64,000 bases of DNA from Metellina segmentata (Eukaryota > Arthropoda > Arachnida > Araneae > Tetragnathidae). Where the stretch lies: positions 67,276,998 to 67,340,997 of the forward strand of contig OX375876.1 of assembly GCA_947359465.1 (NCBI GenBank), written 5' to 3'. The notes beneath the pieces are model-generated. The model had not been told where the DNA came from. It saw only the letters and a list, made by a program, of their open reading frames with translations, and made no database searches. Below, one piece after another: positions 11,975 through 23,032 of the stretch (position 1 is its first letter; each line of letters opens with the position of its first letter). Made by a program: the position numbers and the translations under genes.

Positions 11975-14276
11975 TAATTATTTTAGAAGGAAATTGAACA
12001 GGTAAAGAAAAGAATGAGAAGTTAACTTAAAAGGCGAAATGTGTGGTATACGAGGAAATTGATCAGTATGCTCACATGACGTACTTAAACATTTACAGTT
12101 TAATGCAGTGCGAAAGAAAGAAGATTAAAATGTTTCACGAAGTGGGAATAAAGAAAAGTTGTTCCCAGATTACCGAATTTCCCTCTGGGTTTAACACTTC
12201 CGTTTACCAAATAAATGACATGTACGGACAACTATCGGTATATGTAGAAAATTTCAAAATTCTATAGAATAATGATAATCGATTTTTTTCGATTTATTCC
12301 CAAGGAAACCACTTGATGGCCTTGAATGAAATCAGGTTCTCGTATGTAGAACACCTGCTATGTAAAAACACCTGCCTTTCCCTACTACAAGAATCTTATT
12401 AAAATACGAAAAATGTTACGGAATTTTAAACTCTTCAAGTGGTATCTACAAGATTTCTCGTCAATCATGATCTAATAAAATTTGCTAATTATAAGATTAT
12501 ATCATCATTAAAATTATTTCGTTTATTTGAAATCAAGGTCTATTTAGATTATTATATTGACGAGATATCTCGTCCATCGAATTATGACCATATTTGCTAC
12601 CGAAGAGATATACGCTGTCGACTACCAAAAAATAGTTAAACCTTGCTCTTGTTGAAGTTTTATCCTCTAATTATCTTATGAACATGAATATACATTTCAC
12701 GAATATTGACGGATAAGGAAATGTGCAGGCTTCTCTAAATGAAATTAATCACCTCAACAAACTTGAACGAATTTACAAAACAATGAATGGAATAAGGGTA
12801 CATATACTTACCTATGTAACATCAACATCAGAAATATTATTGAAAACCGTACCACTATAAAATTAGTCATATGTAAACAGATCGTTATTAAGCGGTAACC
12901 TTAAATTTTCAAAATACCAAGCAGTGTAATGCCTGGTTCTGATATCTTCTATGATTCTAGACGCTGCATTTAAACCCGACCATACTTTTTATTTCAAAAT
13001 TAAAAAAAAAAAAAAAACCGCTGTAACTCTAGATTGTGTTTTTCGAATATCTGTAAATATGTGATAATATTACTAAATTTATTAATGTGATAAATTACAA
13101 AGTGTTATATGATGCTTTTTATTTAATAAGATAGCTATTACATCTACTCATTCAAGCGCGATGGTAGCATAGTTTGCGCAGTGAACAATGCATTTTACAG
13201 CGATATGAGGGGTTTGGAACGAGGAAAACTGGAAACGATGCATAGTAGTTGGGTAATAAAAAGTTAAAAGTAAAGGTAAAAATGGCATGGTAAATTGAAC
13301 ACAGTAAATATTACAACCCGTTACATAAATACTTTAAATGTACTTGAAATAAAAATTTTCTTTCTTTATAAATTTTGATGAAATCTTTAAAAACCATGTA
13401 CATGTTTATAAATGTACTTTAAATGTGAACTTTGTTAAATTTAAAATGCCTGATTAGGGAAGTGAGAAACGGCTGTTTTTATCGTGAAAATATGAATACC
13501 TGACAGAACATAAACTCACATAAAGCCTCCGGGTTTGAAAATAAACTAGCTTGAGCAAAATCCGCACAGAATATAATGTTTTTATTAATTTCACATAAAT
13601 TCGTTTAACAAATTTGAAGTAGAATTTAATTGATTTCTAGTTTTTTGGGTTTCTACCCTTTTGAAGAGTTAATAATCTATTTTCTTTATTCGTTTTGTTA
13701 TCAATTGTTGAATTAGTTTAAATCGAATTTTCGGCTTGCGTAGATTGACATAATTCTACCAGAAATTGAAATAACTTTGAATGGGTTACCTCAGCATTTA
13801 ATACGAGTATAAATATATATATTTTAAAACTTTCAAGGCTGATATAATAAATACGATAGATATTAAATAAAAAATAAATAATAATCATTGATGCAAAAAT
13901 AAATGACAGTTTGAAATAATTAGTTTTGAATTTGAATAAATTCTTATTAATGTGACTCTTTTAAATTAATTCTCCCGAATGCAACTAGGATAATTGCATG
14001 GAGCACTTGGCATGTTAAAATGTCTATCAATTAGTGCAACAAAATGTCTCTGAAAGTACCGAAAAGTACTGAGTAGTTACAAAATTTTTCGAATCTATGT
14101 AATTAAAACTAACACGATGAAAAGTTTCCGAATGGGAATACGTGGAGCACAAAGCGAATGATAAAATCTTTCCAATTAATTGGCATTCCGATCATTAACT
14201 ACAAAGAATTTGAATTCGTCTCTCCAAATGTTTTAAAATTATCAATTTTATTATAAAGTCCAATGATGAGTTCTGT
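11975..14276. other. AT-rich intronic DNA, little recognised
   Basis: Apart from the 12436-12630 repeat, only an A-rich run near 13005 and a possible, very decayed tRNA-like scrap near 13160-13220 were noted. Confidence 0.5.
12436..12630 (+). repeat. Palindrome-rich short interspersed repeat ('GATATC' family), copy 1
   Basis: The copy contains a perfect 16-bp palindrome, GACGAGATATCTCGTC, at 12559-12574 and two repeats of the phrase CTCGTC-ATCA-GATCT..AAATTTGCTAAT. It shares these phrases with copies at 14995, 21700 and 25012. Edges are approximate. Confidence 0.55.
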
Positions 14277-14507
14277 TTGAATTCTAATTTTAAACGCAAA
14301 ATCTCCTGTGCTGTCATCAACGCGGTGGAACAGTTAGAAAAAGAACTACCTCCACGCTCAAAATGGAATCTTCGTGATCTTAATTATGTTCATCGGGTGA
14401 AAAAACACTGGCACTGCATTTTGGAGATTTACCGAATGTTTCATTTGTTTCTCCCCGATTTCAGGGAAAATCCCGTGAGTAGTAACGAGTTACCTCCATC
14501 AAATTAA
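14277..14507 (+). other. Unrecognised open frame, possible coding relic
   Basis: A 76-codon frame begins without an ATG (TTG at 14277). It includes the stretches EQLEKELPPRSKWN and RVKKHWHCILEIYRMF, and local GC is higher than in the flanks. A donor-like CCCGTGAGTAG lies inside it, and no acceptor stands out upstream. I recognise no family. It could be a TE relic or chance. Confidence 0.2.
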
Positions 14508-14994
14508 ATAAAAGAAGTACGAAATTAAAGATGCATCGCAATTAAGGATTTATGGTATTTGCCTTTTTTATTTTCCTTTTTAGTTCTGGTGCTGTCTTTG
14601 GAATCCTCTGATTAAAAGAAAATCCTTTCCTTTCTTGGGAAAAAAGGGAAGGTTTATTTGCTTCTCAGTTATTATTCGTTTTTGCTCTAATTGTGTTAAA
14701 CGCGTGATTTGTTCTGAATTTTGATGGAAGACGAGTTGAAGCGAAAGCTGTTGTCAAGGAGGTTATAATTATAAATTACGAAGATGTGTGTGTGGAGAGT
14801 AGAGAAAGAGATTAAAACAGTATTATTTCATTTTTGTTTGCTTATTATGTGACTAAGAAACTTTGTATTCTCTAAGTGATTATACAACTTTTTAGTGCAC
14901 GAGCTATTCAAACGTACCATTCTGAAACAGCTGCTGAGGAATTCCATTGCTCGGAAGAATCTTTTAAAAAACACAAGTTAAGCATAAATCTTTT

Positions 14995-15230
14995 AACCCT
15001 CCAAGTGATTCGACGAGATATTTGGTTCATTAATTTTCCTCGTAACGAGGTATCTTGCCATCAATATATTGCCGACTTTTATATGATGACGAGATCAATA
15101 TCTGGTCAATTTTATTCTAAGGACGAGAGACGAGGAGGTCTGGATAGGGGAAATATTTTGTGCATCAAGATCGGGTCAGTTTTGCTAATAACGAAATACT
15201 TCGTCAAGGTAACCACCATGAGAGTTTATA
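14995..15230 (+). repeat. 'GATATC' family repeat, copy 2
   Basis: The copy begins AACCCTCCAAGTGATTCGAC and ends near CAAGGTAACCACCATG. It holds four to five degenerate units of about 43 bp built on GACGAGATATC and ATC(A/T)GGTCAATTTT. The reverse complement of 25012-25240 has the same start, end and order. A 139-codon open frame over this repeat is incidental. Confidence 0.75.
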
Positions 15231-15780
15231 CATGTGTACTCTCTGATCTGTTGTTCAATCTGAGTTGTAGGAAAATGTTATGTAATGTTTTCTGAAACAG
15301 TGTAATTCTTGTTTAACAATCTTATTCAGTTTACTAATAAACTCTGTACAATTAGAAATATTTTTATCTTTCTAAACCACAGCAGCACTTTAACATGGGA
15401 ATACACTAATATTTACACGCATAGAAATCGCCATTATTCATATTCGAATGGTAACAACCGGATGTAATCAACACCAAAAACTATGGAGTGCAATCGCCAA
15501 TTTTGTCACTTCGCTTAAACATACTTGATCTGAACTATGAAATTACAAAATAAAAATTGCAGAATGTTTGATTTTGTTCTAATCTAACTCTTCCACAGAC
15601 TGATGAAAAAGGTACATTTAAATAAGGAAAGAAAGAATAATGAATGTAAGCGAAAATCGATTTAAGCATCTGTAAACAGCGAATCTTTCGAAAAAGTATA
15701 TATGCTACCATTAAAACAGCGCTTAGGAGATTAAAAAATTACTTGATAGTTAAATTAAAAGTTTAACATTTGCAAACATA

Positions 15781-16556
15781 CGAGGCGCGTCCGGAAAGTA
15801 AGTTCCGTTTTGTAAAAAGAGAGACAAAATAATTGTTTTTCAAGCCAATTTTATGTTTACATGAAAGGTCATTTTTTGAACTATTTTCTACATAGTTTCC
15901 ACATATGTTGAGACATTTGTCGTAGTGGGTGACCAACCTACCTATACCTCCCTCAAAAAAAGTTTCTACCAGTGATGTAATGATAGCCATATCTATACAC
16001 CATTTTTTGTGTGGTTGTCGCTTTCAAAGAGACCTTAGAGATCAAGCTTCATAAGCAAGAAAAAATGATAGACGGTGCCAAGTCTGAGATGTAGGAGAAT
16101 GATCGAACTACTGCCAACCGAATTCCTCAATTTGCCTTTGAGTGACACCAGCAGCATGGGGCCGAGCATTGTCTTGAAGCAATTCCTTGACTAAACATTC
16201 ATCTCCTTTTGTTTTGAATTGCGTGCCTAAGCTTTTACAACTCACTTTCTCACCACACTATCGCTAATTGCACTCTCACCATAAATCTCAGTAATTTGAC
16301 AGTGAATTGCAGCAGGCTTTACGTTCCTTGCAATTAATAAACGAATTACAGACTGAATCTCACAGTCTACGGGTTCTTCAACTGTCTTAAACATTTCTAG
16401 TGATCACAACAAACTGAAATTATTATTTAGATTAACCGTAATGGTGTCAGTGGAAAGGTAATGGACAAGGAAGACTATTGAGCATGCGCGGAACATTGTC
16501 AGTGGTGCTGCGGTGGTGGAAGAATGAAGCGGAACTTACTTTCCTGACAAGACTCG
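15781..16556 (-). mobile_element. Mariner-like element, internally deleted
   Basis: The 30-bp terminal inverted repeats (left CGAGGCGCGTCCGGAAAGTA, right CGAGTCTTGTCAGGAAAGTA in reverse) match at about 25 of 30 positions. TA flanks both ends (15779-15780 and 16557-16558). The 776-bp length is about 500 bp short of a complete element. The remaining sequence encodes, on the minus strand, only the two ends of a mariner transposase. Confidence 0.88.
15820..16402 (-). pseudogene. Mariner transposase, central part deleted
   Basis: From 16395 downward the frame reads MFKTVEEPVDCEIQSVIRLL and then ARNVKPAAIHCQI, the paired helix-turn-helix N-terminus of mariner transposases. It stops after SVVRK. 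It resumes near 16185 with LLQDNARPHAAGVTQRQIEE, in which DNARPH holds the second catalytic Asp. The SPDLAP block that should carry the third Asp is garbled. The C-terminal FFEGGIGRLVTHYDKCLNIC appears near 15890-15960. The region with the first catalytic Asp is gone, so this copy could at most be mobilised by a relative. Confidence 0.85.
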
Positions 16557-16575
16557 TATCAACCTAAAACCTAAA

Positions 16576-17061
16576 TTGAGTGTAATCTTAAAAAAATTTC
16601 AAATACAATCATTAGTTATCTCTCCGTATTTTATTTTCTCCTTGGGTGTATGTCTCTGTTTTGTGTTATTTTCTGTCTGCAAAACTTTCATTGTGTGTCT
16701 ATTACTTGATATTGTATGTATGGTATGGTGCAGCATGGCCAAATATCGCACTTGCGCTAAGAATTTCCCAATCCGACTAATCTTATCTCATTGTGTACAC
16801 AAAGTTACTCAAGGATACTTTTGTAAAAATGAACTACAGAATTTCTTTGGACTCATATTGGAAACCAATATTCCTTTCCAGACAATTTTTTTAACTTTCG
16901 AATACTGTCATATTTACTTCGATATTATTGACTGTTGGATTGTGATATATTTCAAACTTTTAAATATGGCGAATTATTTACATGGCAATGTACAATTGAC
17001 CATGCATAAATGCTGGAGTTGTAAAAGGTTACAAAGTAAAATCGATTGCACTAATATATAA
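16576..17061 (+). other. 161-codon open frame of unknown status
   Basis: This is the longest open frame in the window and starts just right of the mariner element, at a TTG codon. The translation is rich in Phe, Ile and Cys, with a hydrophobic stretch near its start (YFIFSLGVCLCFVLF). It shows no motif I recognise. Stops are frequent in such AT-rich DNA, so the length is mildly unusual, but nothing else supports a gene. An exon, a dead receptor gene and chance all remain possible. Confidence 0.2.
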
Positions 17062-17127
17062 ATAACGTGTCGCTAAGGCCAATGCTCAAATGCTGAATTG
17101 CAATATTTTTCAAAACTTTATATAATA

Positions 17128-17281
17128 TTCCAGAATGTTATACAAAATTTCATGTATAATCTAGAATTGCATTGTATGTGACTGAATGTTTTGAAACTTT
17201 TGAGTAAATTCTTGAAATGGTTAGTATTTTCTGGAATATAACGGAACATTCTGGAAACGTTTATTATTTTCTGGAAAATTC
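17128..17281. promoter_or_regulatory. Cluster of heat-shock-element-like motifs
   Basis: TTCnnGAA half-site pairs occur at 17128, 17209, 17229, 17244-17256 (GAAcaTTCtgGAA) and 17269-17281 (TTCtgGAAaaTTC). The last two are perfect three-unit heat shock elements. The recurring phrase TTTTCTGGAA suggests the cluster may be a decayed tandem repeat instead. Confidence 0.35.
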
Positions 17282-17869
17282 CGAATCATTCAATGGTTTT
17301 CTAGTACTATCAAGAGTCTAGACTTATTTTGAGTTAAGGAAAGTTGGAGTAAGTCTGCTCATTATCAAAACTAAATAAATCTACGAATCTAAATTACAAT
17401 TATTTGTACTATGCCATGTTTCTTTTCCCTCCTGAATATTCGTGAAACATTGCGCAATATTCAACTTGAGATTCTGAGAAGTAGCCAATTTGACCTAACC
17501 CTTTTTCACCGACACGAAAGGCTTAGTTCATTTATTTGTATGAAACCAATAAGATTATAAAATTCCGGTTTCTTTGAACTTTTTAACCGTTAGACTTTAT
17601 ATTGATATGACTTTTACGATTATGAATAAAACCGTTTAAGTAAACAAGGAAGACATTGAATGTGACTTCACACAAATACATAATCCTCAACAAGCTCGAA
17701 ATAAGCCTAATTCACGTTTTATCGTTTCAGAAACAGTACTTTCGAAAGTTAAAACCGGCACGCGGCTAGCTTTGAATGCATCATTAGTTTTCTTACGCAC
17801 ACAATGACTGCCAACTTCACGAAACCAGTATTTTAAACACTGTGCCGATTCTTTTGTTTCCATTCCATC

Positions 17870-18130
17870 TCCTGGCTCGAGAGACGAAGGACCTTATTTA
17901 CATGCGGGTCCAGGGGTACCTTACTTCACCGATTCGCCCTTGAGGGGCATTCCAATACCACACAGGGAATACGTTGCGTGTTTCGGATTGCGGTCCCCGG
18001 TGAAGATGTAGAAAGAAAAAGCGCAGCCGGGCAATGGAAATGGGCCGAAAATAGCTGCTTACCTTAAACCTGCGATGCTGTGGAGTGGGAGGGAGGGGGA
18101 ACGCTCAGAAATCGATGGGCTTACGAAAGT
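17870..18130. other. CpG-rich island, possible exon or regulatory element
   Basis: CpG and overall GC are clearly higher than in the surroundings. A plus-strand frame is open from 17808 to a TAG at 18009 and includes PGSRDEGPYLHAGPGV and PHREYVACFGLRSP. Two minus frames are also open over much of it, so openness alone proves little. Splice-like signals exist on both strands: a pyrimidine tract ending near CTCGAG at 17881, CCGGTGAAG at 18000 on the plus strand, and GAAGTAAGG on the minus strand. I recognise no protein. Confidence 0.3.
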
Positions 18131-18872
18131 GGCTTAATACCGGAGACAGGCGGGTGGGTTGAATTGCATTTTGGGTTGGAATTTGGAATGATGCTGGCTG
18201 TTGAGAAGTTATTGGTCATGTGAGATTGTAATGGGAAATGCGTTGACTCATTGAAATAAGAATAATTTCCTTGCAAATACTTAGAAAATATCTGAGTTTG
18301 AACGAGTCTGATTGATTGGGGCTTATGTCACAAGGGTGTATTTGGTGAAGCTAATCACGTGATAGGCAGGTGGGTAGTTAATTAACTTAGCAATGTTGTG
18401 ACCGGCTAATGGAAATGATTAAATCCTTAAAGGAAATATCCAAGGATAATGTAAAATGAGTATGTGCTGTAGTGATTACAGAAGATTGAGACGTGCTAAT
18501 GTAGTGGTTTACAAATATATATATATTAAATAATACATTTATAGTTTTATTTAAAATATTAAGGAGGTAGGGTTAATGGGGAATTACTATGTTTACACAA
18601 GAATAATCACATTTTATGAGTAAAGTAAATATTTGTGTTAAAAGACTCACGTGAAATAGCATGCTATGTCAGAAAAAGCGTAGTGAACCGCATGGATCGA
18701 GTTTGCTCATTCCTTTTGAGTCTGCACAATTTCGTGGAAGAAAAGTGGAAACCCTTATTGGTGGAAAGGGTAACTGGATGTCATACCATCGTCTTCAAAT
18801 GTGATGGGTGTTCATCTCAATAGGCAAACTATTGAGGGATTTGCATCAATGTGCTACATTTTAGGAATAATG

Positions 18873-19018
18873 GACATGAGTTGAGGGTAGCTTTACCACA
18901 GACAACGCCTCGTAATTTTGAACCACGACCCGATGATGATGTCACCATCTGACTGACACCCCAATCTCCAAACTACCACGCCATTGTGAGGACATTTCAG
19001 TCCACGATGGGTTAAATG
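18873..19018 (-). mobile_element. SINE-A fragment
   Basis: The sequence AATTTTGAACCACGACCCGA, followed by CACCCCAATCTCCAAAC and GTGAGGACATTTCAGTCCACG, matches the middle of SINE-A in reverse. The tRNA head and tail are missing. Confidence 0.75.
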
Positions 19019-19079
19019 GATATGCACACAAGGAAAGTTTTATTGTCATAGAAGAGAGAGAAAAATTGTCAAGGAGTTA

Positions 19080-19172
19080 TAGAACCTGTTAGGAATCAAG
19101 CCTGCACCGCATGCAACTTGTAGGTTGGTGGCGCAGTGGATATTCCCACTGAGCAAAGGCGAACCCCCCCCC
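19080..19172 (-). mobile_element. SINE-B head, diverged copy
   Basis: In reverse the sequence reads TTTGCTCAGTGGGAAT, later GCGGTGCAGGCTTGATTCCT, which matches the head at 9555. A C-rich homopolymer run marks its right end. Confidence 0.5.
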
Positions 19173-19308
19173 CTCCAAGTGACTTAAGAATTTCTTTACG
19201 AAATGCAAAATTTGCATGTAAAATTTTTTTTAATGTTGCACTCTGATGAAAGACTCTTTATGTGAAGGTAAATGTAGATGGTGATAATGCTTCTGAGGTG
19301 GAAGGTAA

Positions 19309-19509
19309 TTCTAATACTGAGTGTAATTCTACGACTGAGTGTAATGCTAATACCGAGTGTAATTCGAATACTGAGTGTAATTCGAATACTGAGTGTAATT
19401 CGAATACTGAGTGTAATTCGAATACTGAGTTTAATTCTAATACTGAATGTAATTCTAATACTGAGTGCAATTCTGAGTGTAATTCTAATACTGAGTGTAA
19501 TTCTAATAC
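19309..19509. repeat. 18-bp minisatellite, about 11 units
   Basis: The unit is TCTAATACTGAGTGTAAT with variants. Because 18 is a multiple of three, all forward frames stay open; one reads (ECNSNT)n from 19262 to 19531. That frame starts at GTG and has no recognisable flanking protein, so the open frame is best explained by the repeat. Confidence 0.9.
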
Positions 19510-21699
19510 GAAAAATAAATTATGCCAATAAAAATATCTATAAACGAATTCCGAAATGATATGCGATATGACACCAATTCGATTAACACCAAACGTTAAC
19601 GATAAACTATTTTTTTTAAGTAACTCAGTTTTGTATCATGCGAGAGTATTTGGGTAGCGCAGATAAAATATTCTATTTTCGTCCTGGTTTGTTCATTCCC
19701 ACTAAATGCCAAATCTGTTCCACCTACTACCAGAATAAAAATCATAATATGTAATCACTGCACACTCGTTGGTTCTTAAGTAGCAGTCATTTATGTCATG
19801 ATGTTAAGACAATGAGTTGAAATGTATAGCATTAGGGAATAAAAGTAGGATGTAATTGTCAAATCCGATATGTGTCGATGGTGTGGCGCAAAGGAACTTA
19901 TGTAGAAGTCTTTCCCAAATCGTTTTCTATGAATAGAATTCTGTTTCCCTCATTCATGAAAAATTCACTACTGCTTCAGGTCACTAGAGCGTGTATTGAT
20001 AGTCCCACACCATTACTAGAATTAAAAATCTAGAATTTGGGATCATGTTCTTTCGTCGCCAGAATGGCCCAATTTAGATCAACGTTTATGCATCGATCGG
20101 AGACGCAAAAAATAATCTCTCCTTGCAACTTATAAATTTGAAACTAGATACGATAAAAACTGCATTCAGAGATTTCTGTTTGAGATTCCTGAGATATCTG
20201 GCGGTGTAATATATCACTCCTGAATAGAGGGTGGATATTTTTTTTTTTTTGAGATTGAGGGCCACTGAGATAAACAGAATTGATGGCTGAGAAAGAAGTG
20301 AAAATGTACACCTGATGGTATTGATTCTTTGGCCGGAAGGGTAGTGTAACCTTCATGTAACCTTTTACCCGGAAGCAAGTTAAGGGTGATGTATTTATAG
20401 GAAAAACTTTTCAATTTAGAGTTTCTGGGAACCTTTTGTAGAAATATGTTTTCTGAGTGAAACTGTCGCTTTACAGCAAGACATCACGAGACTGCTGAGT
20501 CGTAGATTGTTGTTTTCCCTGTGGTGTCTTCGCCCCAAAACGGTAGCACGAAATCAGTACGAATCGTACATAAGGAGAAGACAACCAGCATCTAATACAT
20601 TTAAGTTCTTATTATTCCAAGAACATTAAGAAAAATACACAGTAATTACACTATCAAATTAACATCAAAACACCAATACATAAAAGTATGTATCATCCCA
20701 ATCCAGCATGGTGAACAAGCTTCACCCACTCCTTTGGCTCTCTATTGCTGTCTCCAACGTGCTGTAACCGAAGTCCAAAAAGGAAGCCAACGGTAATAGT
20801 CGAAAACCAATCATAGAGCAACTGGACAACCACCACTTTCAGAGGACGTTCTGTTTCATACGTTCTTCTCAAGTTGTTGTAAAGCGCACGACGTAAGAAC
20901 AGTAGCTGACGCCAAGCAATAACCAAACAGAATATATTCGATGACACAACTGAGTAGGCACCTGCCCTGCAAGTGACATTTTCTAAAGGTCATGCGCAAC
21001 GGAAATTCTGGGGATTTCCCATCCACACAACACACATTATAACTCAATAACAAAATCTAAATTTTGAAAGGATTCAAGGCAATGTCAGATGGTCAAGATG
21101 ATCAAAACTGACTGGAAATCATGCATGGAAACTGAAGTTCGCGGAGCGGACAAAGGAGTGCAAACCCCTCAATGGGTCTGAAGTTATGTAAAATGTTTCC
21201 TAACAAAGGAGGCCTGAGTAGAATGTCTGGCAATTCTACACAGGAAATTTAGCGTACTCAATGAATTGAACCATTGGTTTGGAACTGTACGTTAGCACCA
21301 GTCTGTATTCGAATGGGTTTCCATGAGTTCAAAGAAATGTAGTAAAATATTTACGAGATTTTTACGAGCATCTGTTATCACGCCATTTTCTAAAAGTACC
21401 TTCGACATATATAACATTTCAGAGATAATAGCATTAGTTGTTGATGCTCGTTACAAGCATATGTGCCCTTAGAAATGCTTAGGTATTCATAGAAAGAAAC
21501 ATAGGACTACGCCCTAAAACGAGTAAAACAGAACTAAGAAAAAAACTACTGACTGCTAATACAATTTGCATACATCTTATATCCTTAGAATATTTGCAAC
21601 AGTTTCAAGTAGAAAGGTATTAAAAGGGAAAAGGCGAGTTTTATCTAAACCAGGTAATTAAACACGCTACATTATCAAAGCATACACGTAATTAAACCT
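19510..21699. other. Intronic DNA, nothing firmly recognised
   Basis: Minus-strand frames at 20693-20947 and 20856-21053 lie in DNA of somewhat higher GC and begin with ATG, but match no family I know. Confidence 0.5.
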
Positions 21700-21912
21700 C
21701 CTACAAGCTGCCATGACTGGGAATCTGGTCATTAGCAAAAATGACTGGATCTTGATGGAAAAAATATTTTGACAGTTGAAAAAATTGACCAGATGTTGAT
21801 CTCGTCCTCATAAAAAAATCTGCAGTATCTTCATCATGAGATATCTCGTCAAAAGCACAATTGGCCAGATCTTGTTGGATGAGATATCTCGTCAAAACCA
21901 CTTATAGGGTAA
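21700..21912 (-). repeat. 'GATATC' family repeat, copy 3
   Basis: The copy contains GATGAGATATCTCGTC twice (about 21835 and 21877), plus GACCAGATGTTGATCTCGTC and GATCTTGATGG. In reverse it has the same unit order as 14995-15230. Confidence 0.75.
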
Positions 21913-22616
21913 AACATACTATTAGGATTGGAGTATTAGTTATAAATAAGTTGGCCACATGTTTCGGCGTAGGAGACGTCTCAAAGCGAACGAATGGATA
22001 CTAATTCTAGTTATTTATTATATTCGACTACCGTTGTTTTTAACTGCAACAGTTACAGGTGGGAAGTCTTCATTAATATATTAATTCACTTATATCTTGA
22101 TATTCACAGTGAAGCATGAAACGCGTGCACGCAATCATTCATTCCATGACAAACATGCTTACGTTCTTTGAATAACTAAAATGACACACACACAAGAATA
22201 GGTTCTGGATTTCGTTTCAGTTACAAGTATCCAATTTTCTCGACTTAAAGCACAAAGTAATTAGCCGATGAAAAATATGATTTTACAATACAACCGTTTA
22301 AAGAGCAACTGCTATGTTTCGGTCAAAAATACAAATTATTAGGATTTTTGGAGCCATATATTCCAAATTGGTTACAGTTTGACGTTGTAGATCTTATAGA
22401 CAGAATAGCAGGCTCTCCCCATATAGTGTCAAAAATCCATAATCATAAATGTCAGTTAATGAATTTCTGCTCCAAGCATTATATATATACTTTAGGATAA
22501 CAGCGTTCTTATTTTTATAAATTTAATCAAACTAGTAACTAAGTATATAAAATCTTTCTTCAACAGCTTACTGTTAGATGTGTATATTATGGAAGATTGA
22601 GACGATGCAATGTAGT

Positions 22617-22985
22617 GAATTTTCAAAAAAATTTAACAAAAGTCTTAAAAAATAATAAAAATTGAAGAAATGTTGGTGAATCAGGGCGTCATCAGGTAAG
22701 AGCCTGACCCAAACAACATAAAATTGTGTTTCTACATATGAGCAGCATTAAACTGAAAAAATGCTCATACACTCCCCCAAACACCATCAAAAAGCAAGTG
22801 ACAAAAACAAAACAAAAAACCAAAAGCGAGCAGGAACAAAACGAAATCAAACCCGAAGCCGCAGCCAGGAGATCAACAGCAACAAGCCTAATAATTACCA
22901 TAAAATGCCATAAATTACACAATTTAACAACATACCATACTTATGATGCAACGAGTCCATAAAAAGCAGAAAAAAATAAAAATAT
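22617..22985 (+). repeat. Unclassified dispersed repeat, copy 1
   Basis: It begins near ATTTAACAAAAGTCTTAAAA and ends near GAGTCCATAAAAAGCAG. It is strongly similar to the reverse complement of 58610-58990, including GAAGAAATGTTGGTG, CATATGAGCAGCATTA and AGGAACAAAACGAAATCAAA. No terminal inverted repeat, tRNA head or coding motif was seen. A 5' untranslated part of a retroelement is possible. Confidence 0.7.
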
Positions 22986-23032
22986 AGATAATGTTAAAAT
23001 TCCCAGTCCTTATTCAAAACGATATTCATAAA

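Noticed and set aside
14876..15295. 139-codon plus-strand open frame
   Set aside because: It lies mostly over the GATATC-family repeat, whose other copies are not open in this frame.
18225..18245. ATGGGAAATGC as a possible frequenin start (MG...)
   Set aside because: The following codons read NALTH and do not resemble the conserved myristoylated N-terminus.
22726..22962. 78-codon Lys/Gln-rich frame
   Set aside because: It lies inside the unclassified repeat, and the sister copy does not preserve the frame.
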